Below are positions 7,277-15,269 of a DNA stretch of 21,605 nucleotides, piece after piece. Every line of letters starts with the position of its first letter. The stretch's first letter is position 1. The notes beneath the pieces were generated by a model. It saw nothing but the letters and a program-made list of their open reading frames with translations. It was not told the DNA's origin and ran no database searches. A program made the position numbers and the translations under genes. This stretch comes from a virus. The DNA lies in IMG/VR virus record IMGVR_UViG_3300047318_000260, positions 1 to 21,605 of that record. The stretch is one strand, 5' to 3'.

Positions 7277-9127
7277 GTGAAGATCTACCCTTACGCCATC
7301 GCCGGTGAGCCGGTACAGGTCAAGGTTCCCGAGACGTACGCCGACCTTGAAGAGTTCGCCGAATGGTTCGACCGTGCTAACGCTGCTGGTCCCATCGCGC
7401 TGGACACCGAGACAACCGGCCTTGACATCTACTCGCCCGGGTACCGCCTGCGCACGGTGCAGTTCGGTGACGCGCGTACGGCATGGGTCATCCACTGGGA
7501 GCGAGGCGGACACTTCGAGCAGTTCGCCCGCGAAGCGCTGAGGCGTGGCAAGTGCTTCCAGATCCACAACGCGCCGTTTGACTGGGCAGTGATCGACCGC
7601 CACGCAGACGTGAGCATTGAGAGTCTCGCGCCGCGCACCATCGACACCCGCCTAAAGGCTGGACTGGTCGACCCCCGTCAACCTCAGGAAGGAGGCCGGG
7701 GCACGGCACTGAAGCCGAATGCGGCGTATTACATCGACCCTGCGGCGCCGGACACTCAGGGCGACCTTACGGCCGTGTTCCGCTCGCTGAAGCTGACCAA
7801 GGCAACCGGGTGGGCAGGCATCCCGCTGGACCACCCCACCTACAACCTGTACGCCGGTCTCGATGTGCTGCTGACGTCTCGGCTCGACGTGGCCCTAGAC
7901 AACGAACTGCGCTTGCTCGACGTCCGCCCTCGGCTGGTCCAGTACGAGCACGAGATCGCCCGCATCTGCGCCATCATGCAGCGCAAGGGGATGATCCTGG
8001 ACGTCGACTACGCGAAGCAACTGTCATCCACACTGTCTGATGAGGCGCTCCGCTACGAGGCTCAGGCGCTCCGCTACGGGGTCGAGAACATCAACGCGTC
8101 CCGACAGGTCACCGACGCGCTACAGGCCATGGGGGAGACGCTCACGGACCTGACAGCATCGGGCGCCTTCAAGGCCGATAAGGCCGTTCTGTGTGCGCTC
8201 GCTGACCTAGACCAAAACAACTGGACGCGACTCGGCACGCGCACCCCCAACCCGCTCGCCGATGCCATCCTGCGCAGCAAGCGGGCAGGTAAGTGGAACA
8301 GCGCATACGCACAGACGTTCTTGGATGTGGCCGACGATGAAGGGCGCATCCACTGTTTCATCAACAGCATGCAGGCGCGAACGGGACGCATGAGCATCAC
8401 TCGCCCCGCGCTTCAGACTCTCCCGTCCAGTGACCAGACGATCCGTCGTGCGCTGCTCGCTGAGCCTGGTGAGGTCATGGTCTCGACCGACTTTGCGGCG
8501 GTTGAACTGCGCGTGCTCGCTGCCCTCGGTGACGTGAAGAACATGAAGCGGGCGATAGCCAACGGCGAGGATCTCCACTCGTTCACCGCGCGCATGGTGT
8601 TCGGCGAAGGTTTCACCGCGAAGCATCGCAAGATCTCCAAGGGCATCGCCTTTGGCAAGGTGTACGGAGGTGGAGCAGCGACGATCAGTCGCCAGACAGG
8701 TGCGCCCCTGGAAGACGTCCGGCGCGCGATGGCTGCATACGACCGGGTGTATCCGGAGATCAAGCGCATGTCCAACCGCATGCAGCGCGAGGCGTATGAG
8801 ACTGGCATGGTCCACGTGTCCGTCACCGGTCGTCGCCTGCCGCTGGACCGGGACCGTACCTACGCCGTTGTGAACTACGGGGTGCAGAGTGCCGCGCGTG
8901 ACTGCCTCGGGCAGAGCCTGATCAACATGGAGGAATCTGGGCTGCTCGACACGATGCGCCTGCCGATCCACGATGAGGTGCTCTGCTCGGTGCCGCAGGC
9001 TGAAGCGGCCGAGTACGCACGTGCCATTGAGAAGTGCATGACGTTCGACCTGTACGGCGTGCCGATCGAAGCTGAGGCCGAGATCGGTAAGCGCTCGTGG
9101 GGCTCGCTGTACGGCGCTGATGTGTAG
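7277..9127 (+). CDS. Family A DNA polymerase with 3'-5' exonuclease
   Basis: This 616-aa replicative polymerase is of Pol I type without the 5' nuclease domain. The exonuclease domain shows DTETTGL (D43, E45), NAPFD (N98-D102) and YAGLD. The polymerase domain shows motif A STDFAAVELRVLAAL (D405), motif B RKISKGIAFGKVYGG and motif C HDEV (D566, E567). In motif A, Ala-Ala replaces the usual Ser-Gln or Ser-Ser before the conserved V/I-E-L. The GTG start at 7277 is set by the very strong AGGAGGT site. The frame is open further upstream, but that part overlaps the primase gene. Confidence 0.95.
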   Translation: MKIYPYAIAGEPVQVKVPETYADLEEFAEWFDRANAAGPIALDTETTGLDIYSPGYRLRTVQFGDARTAWVIHWERGGHFEQFAREALRRGKCFQIHNAPFDWAVIDRHADVSIESLAPRTIDTRLKAGLVDPRQPQEGGRGTALKPNAAYYIDPAAPDTQGDLTAVFRSLKLTKATGWAGIPLDHPTYNLYAGLDVLLTSRLDVALDNELRLLDVRPRLVQYEHEIARICAIMQRKGMILDVDYAKQLSSTLSDEALRYEAQALRYGVENINASRQVTDALQAMGETLTDLTASGAFKADKAVLCALADLDQNNWTRLGTRTPNPLADAILRSKRAGKWNSAYAQTFLDVADDEGRIHCFINSMQARTGRMSITRPALQTLPSSDQTIRRALLAEPGEVMVSTDFAAVELRVLAALGDVKNMKRAIANGEDLHSFTARMVFGEGFTAKHRKISKGIAFGKVYGGGAATISRQTGAPLEDVRRAMAAYDRVYPEIKRMSNRMQREAYETGMVHVSVTGRRLPLDRDRTYAVVNYGVQSAARDCLGQSLINMEESGLLDTMRLPIHDEVLCSVPQAEAAEYARAIEKCMTFDLYGVPIEAEAEIGKRSWGSLYGADV

Positions 9128-9142
9128 CCGAGAGTGACTATT

Positions 9143-9173
9143 GGGGCCACCTTCCATGACGGAGGGTGGCCCC
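9143..9173 (+). terminator. Terminator hairpin after DNA polymerase
   Basis: GGGGCCACC and GGTGGCCCC (9 bp), with an inner TCC/GGA pairing. The following sequence TCGTTCG is only weakly T-rich. Confidence 0.6.
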
Positions 9174-9353
9174 TCGTTCGCTGGTCGGATCTTTTTTCTG
9201 ACGAACCTTCACCTTCGATAACGGCGTGAAGGCCCTTCACATCCCCTGCACAACTCGCTGATTCCAAGGGATGACCCCGGGTCTCACCTTCGAATCCCCT
9301 ACAACGAACCCCGGTAGTAGGCCGTCAAACAGGTCGGGCATATGCCAGCCGCA
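9174..9353. other. Non-coding stretch with short inverted repeats
   Basis: No convincing gene is seen on either strand. It contains a CTTTTTTCTG tract, a CCTTCAC/GTGAAGG inverted repeat (around 9208-9234) with a further TTCAC just downstream, and a TTCGAATCCCC stretch that resembles a tRNA T-loop but has no partner arms. Together with 9354-9544 it makes a 417-bp gap between the polymerase and sigma genes. Confidence 0.5.
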
Positions 9354-9383
9354 TTGACCCACCTACGAAAAATCACGTAGAAC
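9354..9383 (+). promoter_or_regulatory. Operator-containing promoter upstream of the sigma gene
   Basis: TTGACC (9354-9359), 18-bp spacer, TAGAAC (9378-9383). The spacer carries CACCTACGAAAAATCACGTAG, an operator copy with one perfect arm (CACCTACGAA) and a degenerate second arm. Here the operator is between the two promoter boxes rather than before -35. It would give a repressible early start for the sigma gene. Confidence 0.5.
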
Positions 9384-9397
9384 TCACCTCAGCGAAT

Positions 9398-9458
9398 CGA
9401 GCTATCCGGCCGGAGGCTCGAAGCGCAGACCACCCGCAGTAAGGGTGTCCGTCTGCTC
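9398..9458 (+). other. Structured leader RNA segment of the sigma gene
   Basis: Two consecutive hairpins can form. One is CGAGC...GCTCG enclosing CCGGCCGG. The other is GCAGACCACCC pairing with GGGTG-TCC-GTCTGC around a seven-base loop. ATCCGGCCGG occurs twice in this leader (9402 and about 9482). This could be attenuation or mRNA stability structure; no known riboswitch class is recognised. Confidence 0.4.
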
Positions 9459-9502
9459 GTTGGTGCTGCCTCAGTGCACCCAATCCGGCCGGTCTCCCTA
9501 CC

Positions 9503-9522
9503 TGCGTTCGACTCCACAGAGC
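9503..9522 (+). promoter_or_regulatory. Middle-promoter-like element, copy 4
   Basis: TGCGTTCGACTCCACAGAGC is identical to the copy at 2322. It begins 42 bp before the sigma gene ATG. If the sigma factor reads this element, the gene is autoregulated. Confidence 0.7.
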
Positions 9523-9544
9523 GACACAGACCAAGGGAGACACC

Positions 9545-10657
9545 ATGTCCGAACTCACGCTTGCCCAGATCACCTCCGCTCAGGCTTACGACCAGGACGC
9601 CGTTACCGCCGTTCTCGCTGAGATGGACAGCCGAATAGTCAGCCTCGCCGCCAAGTCTGCGGGCATCCTGGCCACCAACCCGGCCCGGTACGCCGACTAC
9701 GCCGAGGAGTTCCGCCAGGACGCCATGGTTGCGCTGCTTGAGTACCTGCCTCGCTGGTCTGGTGACTCGGTGGACGCGTTCCGTGAGTACCTGTACGGCG
9801 CGATGGCTGGTGAGCTGAAGGCCAAGGTAAGCGGCGAGCGTCACTCGGGTGTGGACCGCAACGCGTTCTCCACCTTCAAGGCCATGGTTGCCGAGGCGGA
9901 CGGCGATGTGTATCTCGCTGAGAAGTTGGCTCAGACGCTGCCTGAGAAGGGGAAGCGCCTCAGCGCCGACCGTGCGAACGCTGCTCGCCTCGCATGGCAG
10001 GGTCCGGTTTCCATTGACAAGACCAGCGACGATGAGGACGAGACGTCCATCCTTCACACGCTCGCTGTGACCGACGTCGAGCCTGAGGTGAACCGCCCGA
10101 AGGTGGGCCAGGGTGCCGCACTGGAAGCGCTCGCGGTCCTTCAGCGCTACTCGTCGGCGCGCTCGGTTCTCTCGGCTCTGCCTCGCACCGCTGAGGACGT
10201 GGACGCCATTGAAGACACGGTGACCATCACCCGTGACTCGGCCAAGTACGTGACTGAGGCTGTTGCCATCCTCCGTAGCTACGTGAGCACGGTGGCAGAC
10301 GGTGAGCTTGCCGAGGATCTGCGGGAGGTTGCTGACGAGCGGCGCGAGGAGCGTGCGGCCCGTATCGGCATGGTTCACGCCTCGCTCGATGGCATGCGCT
10401 CCAAGGTGCAGGCCGAGGCCGTCCGCATGTCCTTCGGTATCGCTGACCGCAAGTGCTTTGGTACCGGCGACTCGGGCGACCTTGAAGGACTGGCGGAGAC
10501 GCTGGAGATCAGCCCGGTGCAGGCCCGTGACGCTCGCTCCCGTGGTCTCAAGTCCTTCGCAAAGGGATTCATCAAGCTCTTCGCTACGTCCGACGAGCAC
10601 GCCGCAGAGCTTGCCGTTGAGGCTGCTAAGAACCTGAGCCCGCGCGGACGCAAGTGA
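9545..10657 (+). CDS. Phage sigma-70-like RNA polymerase sigma factor
   Basis: This 370-aa protein has the two DNA-binding regions of a sigma factor. Region 2-like residues 49-96 (YADYAEEFRQDAMVALLEYL through FREYLYGAMAGELK) match the core-binding and -10 recognition helices. Residues 284-343 (VQAEAVRMSFGI... then LAETLEISPVQARDARSRGL) match the region 4 helix-turn-helix for -35 recognition. The middle section is acidic and unusual. ATG 9545 has GGGAG upstream. It heads an operon with an HNH gene and the ribonucleotide reductase. The likely role is redirecting host RNA polymerase to phage middle or late promoters. Assignment rests on pattern only. Confidence 0.75.
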   Translation: MSELTLAQITSAQAYDQDAVTAVLAEMDSRIVSLAAKSAGILATNPARYADYAEEFRQDAMVALLEYLPRWSGDSVDAFREYLYGAMAGELKAKVSGERHSGVDRNAFSTFKAMVAEADGDVYLAEKLAQTLPEKGKRLSADRANAARLAWQGPVSIDKTSDDEDETSILHTLAVTDVEPEVNRPKVGQGAALEALAVLQRYSSARSVLSALPRTAEDVDAIEDTVTITRDSAKYVTEAVAILRSYVSTVADGELAEDLREVADERREERAARIGMVHASLDGMRSKVQAEAVRMSFGIADRKCFGTGDSGDLEGLAETLEISPVQARDARSRGLKSFAKGFIKLFATSDEHAAELAVEAAKNLSPRGRK

Positions 10658-10908
10658 TCTCACCCGCCTACGCCGCCCTGTACCAGTCACGCCGACGGGT
10701 CAGGGCGGCCCCCTACAAGCGTGCTGAGATCTTCGCCCGCTGGGGCAATACCTGTTGCTACTGCCCGGCATTGGCAGAGCACCTAGACCACGTGATCCCG
10801 CTGAGCAAGGGCGGAGCGGACCGGGCTCACAACCTGGTTCCCGCCTGCGCCGGATGCAACCTCACCAAGTCTGACAAGAGCCTCGCCGATTGGGCGAGCA
10901 CCTTCTAG
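10654..10908 (+). CDS. Small HNH endonuclease
   Basis: This 84-aa protein is essentially an isolated HNH domain: CCYC, then EHLDHVIPLSKGG, NLVPACAGCNLTKSDKSLADW. The GTG start overlaps the sigma stop (GTGA), and its own TAG abuts or overlaps the next gene, so it sits inside an operon with no spare sequence. It lacks the N-terminal zinc finger of its apparent paralogue at 4291. It is probably an inserted homing-type or nicking enzyme; effects on replication or packaging are also possible. Confidence 0.85.
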   Translation: MISPAYAALYQSRRRVRAAPYKRAEIFARWGNTCCYCPALAEHLDHVIPLSKGGADRAHNLVPACAGCNLTKSDKSLADWASTF

Positions 10909-10919
10909 TGGAGAACGCT

Positions 10920-12953
10920 TTGAACATCACCCATGCCCCCGCCTTTGGTCCCACCGGCCAGACTGTCTATGAGCGCACGTACCAGCGTGTGAAGCCGAAC
11001 GGCGAGCGGGAATCGTGGCTGGACACCGTGACTCGCGTGGTCGACGGAAACACGGGCCTGGTGCCTGCGGAGCGGATCGAGCCTGGCGAGCGAGACAGGC
11101 TCATTGAGCTTATGTATGACTTCAAGATCCTGCCCGCTGGTCGGCATCTCTGGGCCTCGGGTGTGCCCGGACGTCAGTATTTGTTCAACTGTCATGTCAG
11201 TGGTTGGGAGCAGTCGCTAAGCGAGCACTTTGACTTCACCTTCATGCGCCTTATGGAGGGTGGGGGAGTCGGCGCGAACTACTCGTCTCGCTTCCTGAAG
11301 CCCTTCGGTGCCCCTGTCCGGCCGCTGGAAGTACACATCGTGTGCGACCCTGCACACCCGGACTACGAGGCCATGCTCGCCGCAGGTGTCCTCTCTGAGC
11401 ACTACTCCTACGAGTGGGGCGGGGCATTCGCTGTTGAGGACTCCCGCGAGGGTTGGGCCGCTGCAATGGTCGACCTGATCGATACCTACTACCGCGAGGC
11501 AAAGCACGCTGAGCGCGTCTATGACGTCTCCCGTGTCCGTGGTGCTGGTGCTCCGCTGCGTACGTTCGGTGGTACCGCTTCCGGCCCCCGTCCGTTCGCT
11601 CGGATGATGCTGGACATTGCAGGCGTGATGAACGGTGCCGTAGGCGCTGAGCACGTCTCGCCCCTGGGTGCCATGGAGATGGATCACGCCATTGCTGAGT
11701 GTGTGGTCTCGGGCGGCAACCGGCGCTCTGCCCGCATGGCAATGGTCGAGTGGGACGACCCGTCTATTTTCGAGTTCATCAACTGCAAGGCCGATTCGGC
11801 GAAGCATTGGACTACCAATATCAGCGTGGTGATCAACGACGCGTTCATTACCGCGCTAGGCGCCAAGGATCCTCACGCTGTGGCAGTGCATCGCGCAGCG
11901 ACCGAGGGCATGCTCAACAACGGTGAGCCTGGTTACTGGAACAAGGATCTCTCGAACGTCGGCGAGCCCAACGAGGTCATTGCCACTAACCCCTGTGGCG
12001 AGATCGCGCTCGAAGCGTGGGAGAACTGCAACCTAGGACATGTCAACCTTGACGCGTTCGCTCCTACGGCCAAGGGCAAGCGCGCTGATTATGCGGGCAT
12101 CTACGAGGCACACCGCCTTATGGCTCGCTTCCTGATCCGTGCCACCTACGGCGATGTGAACGACCCCAAGCAGGCAGCGAAGCTTGCCCGTAACCGGCGC
12201 ATCGGTGTTGGGCACTTCGGTGTGCAGGGATTCTTGGCGAAGCAAGGCGTTCGTTACAGCAGCGCGCCGGACAACTACAAGTTCCTGCGGCAGCTCAACA
12301 CCATGCGCTCGGTCGTTGATGCTGCCGCTGCTGACTATGCCCATGAACTCCGCATCCCGGTCCCCGTCAAGACGACCACGGTTGCCCCCACCGGCACCAT
12401 CGCCAAGATGCCCGGAGCCACCGAGGGAATCCACCCCATCTACGCCCGGCACTTCATCCGGCGCGTTCGCTTCAGCGTGGTCGACGAGCGGCAGGCGGCG
12501 ACGGTCGAGCAGTACCGGGCCGAGGGGCACACCGTGGAGCAGGATGTGTACGACGCTTCCGGCAACACCGTGGTGGTTGAGTTCCCCACCAAGGAGAAGC
12601 TAGTCCAGGAGGTTGAGGCGCTCGGGTACTCCGCTGGTCTGGTCGAGTCTGCCGATGAGATCAGCTTTGCGGACATGCTCGCGTTCCAGGAGATGTACCA
12701 GTCTCACTACGCCAACAACGCCGTGAGCTTCACGGTCAACATTGCCCCTGGGTCCATCTCGCTGGAAGACGCCATGGAGACCCTGCGTAGCTTCCTGCCG
12801 ACCCTGAAGGGCACCACCGTGTTCCCTGACCTCACGCGCCCGCAGAGCCCCTACGAGCGGATGACTGAGGCGGCCTATGAGGAGTCGGCGCAGCGCAGCG
12901 TGGATGCCTCTTACGACGAAGCCTGCGCGTCCGGCGCCTGCCCCGTGAAGTAA
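10920..12953 (+). CDS. nrdJ: Adenosylcobalamin-dependent ribonucleotide reductase (class II)
   Basis: It reduces ribonucleotides to deoxyribonucleotides using vitamin B12 coenzyme. The 677-aa protein has the catalytic pattern of the monomeric Lactobacillus-type enzyme: C91 in FNCHVSGW, C359 and E361 in NPCGE (thiyl radical and base), C370 eleven residues on (disulphide partner of C91), and a C-terminal redox pair C669/C674 (CASGAC). The spacings 11 and 5 match the known enzyme. The TTG start at 10920 is preferred because TGGAG lies six bases upstream; an in-frame GTG at 10908 is the alternative. The thioredoxin at 14109 could recycle the C-terminal pair. Confidence 0.93.
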   Translation: MNITHAPAFGPTGQTVYERTYQRVKPNGERESWLDTVTRVVDGNTGLVPAERIEPGERDRLIELMYDFKILPAGRHLWASGVPGRQYLFNCHVSGWEQSLSEHFDFTFMRLMEGGGVGANYSSRFLKPFGAPVRPLEVHIVCDPAHPDYEAMLAAGVLSEHYSYEWGGAFAVEDSREGWAAAMVDLIDTYYREAKHAERVYDVSRVRGAGAPLRTFGGTASGPRPFARMMLDIAGVMNGAVGAEHVSPLGAMEMDHAIAECVVSGGNRRSARMAMVEWDDPSIFEFINCKADSAKHWTTNISVVINDAFITALGAKDPHAVAVHRAATEGMLNNGEPGYWNKDLSNVGEPNEVIATNPCGEIALEAWENCNLGHVNLDAFAPTAKGKRADYAGIYEAHRLMARFLIRATYGDVNDPKQAAKLARNRRIGVGHFGVQGFLAKQGVRYSSAPDNYKFLRQLNTMRSVVDAAAADYAHELRIPVPVKTTTVAPTGTIAKMPGATEGIHPIYARHFIRRVRFSVVDERQAATVEQYRAEGHTVEQDVYDASGNTVVVEFPTKEKLVQEVEALGYSAGLVESADEISFADMLAFQEMYQSHYANNAVSFTVNIAPGSISLEDAMETLRSFLPTLKGTTVFPDLTRPQSPYERMTEAAYEESAQRSVDASYDEACASGACPVK

Positions 12954-12954
12954 C

Positions 12955-12974
12955 TGCGTTCGACGTGACAGGGC
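12955..12974 (+). promoter_or_regulatory. Middle-promoter-like element, copy 5
   Basis: TGCGTTCGACGTGACAGGGC is identical to the copy at 4716. It starts two bases after the reductase stop codon and 51 bp before the next start codon. Confidence 0.7.
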
Positions 12975-13005
12975 TTGAGTACACCAACGACGAACGGAGC
13001 ACACA

Positions 13006-13170
13006 GTGACTTACAACCTGCGCAACGGCTTCAAGGTCACCACTCGCAAGGTTGCAGACGGTACGGAGTTCGAGACGCTCAACCCCCAGGGGGAGACGAT
13101 CAGCACCGTAACGCTCGGATACCTGTCCGCCCGTGATCTGGTGCTCGACCTGCGCCGCAAGGCTGCTTAG
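13006..13170 (+). CDS. Small unknown protein, 54 aa
   Basis: The GTG start at 13006 is preceded by a CGGAGC ribosome site nine to ten bases upstream and by the promoter-like element at 12955. The product begins MTYNLRNGFKVTTRKVADG and ends with a helix LSARDLVLDLRRKAA. The first part looks like a beta-hairpin. No family is recognised. It starts the operon-like run that leads toward thyX. Confidence 0.7.
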   Translation: MTYNLRNGFKVTTRKVADGTEFETLNPQGETISTVTLGYLSARDLVLDLRRKAA

Positions 13171-13172
13171 CC

Positions 13173-13349
13173 ATGGCCCAGATTGACGCCACCATTGAGG
13201 ATTACTCGGCAACCGAGTTGCTCGCCGATCGGGTGGAGGCTTACCGCCTGGCCGTTCGGCTGCTCCGTGAGGCTGGCTACGACGCCGACTCGGCAAGTCC
13301 GGACGATGCGTTGATGCTGACGCAGTTCCTGTGTAACGACATCTACTAG
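13173..13349 (+). CDS. Small acidic unknown protein, 58 aa
   Basis: ATG 13173 follows the preceding stop by two bases, suggesting coupled translation, with no clear ribosome site of its own. The sequence includes a helical stretch TELLADRVEAYRLAVRLLREAG followed by an acidic turn and helix. It ends immediately before the operator/terminator hairpin. No family is recognised; it could be a small regulatory partner of the neighbouring nucleotide enzymes. Confidence 0.65.
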   Translation: MAQIDATIEDYSATELLADRVEAYRLAVRLLREAGYDADSASPDDALMLTQFLCNDIY

Positions 13350-13355
13350 ACCAGT

Positions 13356-13385
13356 GGGGCACCTGCGAAAATTCGTAGGTGCCCC
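13356..13385 (+). terminator. Operator/terminator hybrid hairpin before thyX
   Basis: GGGGCACCTGCGAA and TTCGTAGGTGCCCC form a 14-bp stem with one G-U around AA, followed by TT. The central 22 bases are the operator palindrome. It lies at the end of the 13006-13349 unit. Confidence 0.65.
13360..13381 (+). promoter_or_regulatory. Operator-like palindrome, copy 5
   Basis: CACCTGCGAA, AA, TTCGTAGGTG: one mismatch to the perfect palindrome, with the central dinucleotide inverted relative to most copies. No promoter boxes are adjacent. Confidence 0.7.
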
Positions 13386-13423
13386 TTGGTCATCCCAACC
13401 ACGGAGAGAGGGGCTCACGCCCG

Positions 13424-14119
13424 ATGAAGGTTGAGATCCTGGCACACACCACGATGCGTGAAGACGTGATGCGCGAGGCTTACGCGTATGACGCGTTCAA
13501 CGGAGACGACGATGTGCGCTACAGCGATGCACTCGGCGAAGCAGCGGGCCGACTCTGCTACAAGTCGTTCCGGCGTCCCAACCCGGCCACTGCGTCCAAC
13601 GATGGCTACATGCTCAACATCCTTCGCCAGGGGCACTACAGCGTGTTGGAGCACGCAAGTGCGACGTTCCTGGTACGCGATGTCTCGCGCGCCCTACTCG
13701 CTGAGCTGTCCCGTCATCGGCACCTGTCGTTCAGCGTGGTCTCACAGCGATACGTGAACTACGCCGGAACGGCTCCTGTCATCCCGCCTGCGGCCGAGGG
13801 GACACCCGCTGAGACTGCCATTGCCAACGCTTATACCTACGCACTGAACCGCTATGAGTGGCTCGTAGAAGACCTGACCGCCCGTGGGCTCAAGCGCAAG
13901 CAGGCACGTGAGGCAGCGCGAGCGGTTCTGCCCAATGCGGCACCCGTCGACATGGTGGTTACCGGCAACCTGCGGGCATGGCGGGACGTCCTCGGCAAGC
14001 GTTGGCACGAGGCTGCTGACGCTGAGATCCAGGAGTTCGCCGGTCTCGTGCTCGGTCACCTTCGCTCCATCGCCCCTAACAGCTTCCAGGATGTTCCGGA
14101 GACCCCCTATGCGTACTGA
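13424..14119 (+). CDS. thyX: Flavin-dependent thymidylate synthase
   Basis: It makes dTMP from dUMP using FAD and methylenetetrahydrofolate. The 231-aa protein has the diagnostic RHRx7S motif at R97-H98-R99...S107 ([16 protein letters not shown]). An N-terminal segment ([16 protein letters not shown]) resembles the first conserved helix of the family. The ATG at 13424 is preceded by GGAGAGAGGGG. An upstream in-frame start at 13379 would lie inside the operator hairpin and is rejected. Its end overlaps the thioredoxin start. It uses the dUMP made by the dCMP deaminase two genes later. Confidence 0.95.
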   Translation: MKVEILAHTTMREDVMREAYAYDAFNGDDDVRYSDALGEAAGRLCYKSFRRPNPATASNDGYMLNILRQGHYSVLEHASATFLVRDVSRALLAELSRHRHLSFSVVSQRYVNYAGTAPVIPPAAEGTPAETAIANAYTYALNRYEWLVEDLTARGLKRKQAREAARAVLPNAAPVDMVVTGNLRAWRDVLGKRWHEAADAEIQEFAGLVLGHLRSIAPNSFQDVPETPYAY

Positions 14120-14366
14120 GCGTCTGACCCTGGTACTGATCGGCGCGTCCTGGTGTGCTCCGTGCAAGCGAACTGCCCCTATTGCGGAGCGAGTTGCAGA
14201 GCAAACCGGCGTGGCCTACGAGTACGTGGACGTTGAGTCCTACGACAGCCGAGCCAACGGGGTGACTGCCGTCCCGACCCTGCGGCTGTACGACGCGTCT
14301 GACACGGTAATTGAGGAGCACATCGGCGCCGCTACCGCTGATCAAATCAGGCTGCTCGTCTCGTGA
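14109..14366 (+). CDS. Thioredoxin-like redox protein
   Basis: This 85-aa single-domain protein has the active site WCAPCK (C16, C19), a following helix, and the cis-Pro region [10 protein letters not shown]. It is shorter than typical thioredoxin (about 105 aa), in the range of phage thioredoxin and NrdH-type proteins. ATG 14109 lies inside the end of thyX with GGAG seven bases upstream. Likely partner: the C-terminal cysteines of the class II reductase. No thioredoxin reductase is seen in the window, so host reductase is presumably used. Confidence 0.88.
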   Translation: MRTERLTLVLIGASWCAPCKRTAPIAERVAEQTGVAYEYVDVESYDSRANGVTAVPTLRLYDASDTVIEEHIGAATADQIRLLVS

Positions 14367-14773
14367 GCCGCCCGGATTGGGACACGTACTTTCTCGCCGG
14401 TGCCGAATGGGTTGCCACTCGGGCCGACTGCACCCGTAGCGCTGTGGGTGCCATCCTGGTCAACGCTTCGCATGAGGTTCGGGGGACTGGCTATAACGGT
14501 CCCCCGGCCGGGGTGCCCGGTTGCCTCTCCGAAGGAGCTTGCCCCCGTGGGCAGTTGACCTACGAGCAGTGCGCAGCGAACACCGACTACAGCAACTGCA
14601 CGGCCGACCACGCCGAGCGAAACGCCATCCGACACACGCGGCCCGAGGAGCGTCTAGGGGCGACCCTGTACACCACCCGAGCCCCTTGCCCGGCGTGCTG
14701 GACCCTGATCCGTGCGAGCGGGATTGCCCGGGTCGTCTGCCCTACTGCCCGCTGGAAGCTTGCTTTTTCGTAG
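14363..14773 (+). CDS. Deoxycytidylate (dCMP) deaminase
   Basis: This 136-aa zinc enzyme converts dCMP to dUMP. The catalytic signature is H83-A-E85 (TADHAERN) with C109 and C112 (APCPAC) as the remaining zinc ligands. The N-terminal DWDTYFLAGAEWVATRADCTRSAVGAILV matches dCMP deaminases of the ComEB type, including the conserved R-A-D-C. Extra cysteines between residues 54 and 79 could form a second metal site. The GTG start overlaps the thioredoxin stop. Its stop codon TAG lies within a copy of the operator half-site. Confidence 0.9.
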   Translation: MSRPDWDTYFLAGAEWVATRADCTRSAVGAILVNASHEVRGTGYNGPPAGVPGCLSEGACPRGQLTYEQCAANTDYSNCTADHAERNAIRHTRPEERLGATLYTTRAPCPACWTLIRASGIARVVCPTARWKLAFS

Positions 14774-14776
14774 GTG
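14764..14776 (+). promoter_or_regulatory. Operator half-site overlapping a stop codon
   Basis: CTTTTTCGTAGGT plus G: the right arm of the palindrome is perfect, but the left arm is missing. The dCMP deaminase stop TAG is inside it. It lies just upstream of the gene at 14796. Confidence 0.5.
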
Positions 14777-14795
14777 ACCCCTTACGGTCTGGGGC

Positions 14796-14969
14796 ATGGA
14801 CAACACGACGCACCTGTACGACGCACTCGCCGCCATCCTGAACGCGCTTGAGTCGGCAGGCGAACAGCCGATACCGATTACCTGCCGTGGACATAGCTCG
14901 ATCGCTGGTACGGATGGCCGAGTTGAAGCGGACAAGGTCACCGGCCGATGGATCGCACAGACGAACTGA
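14796..14969 (+). CDS. Small unknown protein, 57 aa
   Basis: Begins MDNTTHLYDALAAILNALES, a probable helix, then a short beta-like section ending VTGRWIAQTN. The ATG at 14796 has GGGG only one base upstream, which is too close for good initiation, so translation may be weak, coupled or leaderless. Codon use resembles its neighbours. It is followed after 12 bases by the next gene with a good ribosome site. No family is recognised. Confidence 0.55.
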   Translation: MDNTTHLYDALAAILNALESAGEQPIPITCRGHSSIAGTDGRVEADKVTGRWIAQTN

Positions 14970-14981
14970 GAGGGAGACATC

Positions 14982-15218
14982 ATGAGCCTGCGACACGTTG
15001 AGAACATCGCCCGCCTTACCGCCTCGCGCCTGGTCCCTGGTCCCCGCTGCGTGGCCGTAGAGATCGAGTACACAACAGCGGGCGGGGTGGACAAGGTGCT
15101 GAAGTTCTCGCACTCCGAGGCCGAGCAGATTCGTTCGCTGATCGGTGAGCAGCTGGACACGATGCCCGCCGGGCCCCGCAAGGCGTCGTTCTTCGCCTCA
15201 CTGAAGCGCAAGCGCTGA
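14982..15218 (+). CDS. Small unknown protein, 78 aa
   Basis: ATG 14982 has GAGGGAGA upstream. The product begins MSLRHVENIARLTASRLVPG, continues with a beta section (CVAVEIEYTTAG), a helix (SEAEQIRSLIGEQLDTM) and a basic tail ending SLKRKR. No family is recognised. The basic tail could contact nucleic acid. A strong terminator follows, separating this unit from the single-gene cassettes downstream. Confidence 0.75.
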   Translation: MSLRHVENIARLTASRLVPGPRCVAVEIEYTTAGGVDKVLKFSHSEAEQIRSLIGEQLDTMPAGPRKASFFASLKRKR

Positions 15219-15237
15219 CCCCTAAATGTCCAAGTTT

Positions 15238-15269
15238 GGCCCCTGGTCCTGCGGGACTGGGGGCCTTTC
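15238..15269 (+). terminator. Rho-independent terminator
   Basis: GGCCCCTGGTCC (15238-15249) pairs with GGACTGGGGGCC (15254-15265), 12 bp with two G-U pairs and a TGCG loop, followed by TTTCT. Confidence 0.88.

Noticed and set aside
9280-9310. tRNA-like TTCGAATCCCC segment
   Set aside because: It matches a T-loop, but no acceptor, D or anticodon arms can be paired around it on either strand.
9389-10690. Minus-strand open frame (433 aa) opposite the sigma gene
   Set aside because: It is a low-complexity shadow of the + strand gene, with no ribosome site or domain, and it crosses the sigma leader and HNH start.
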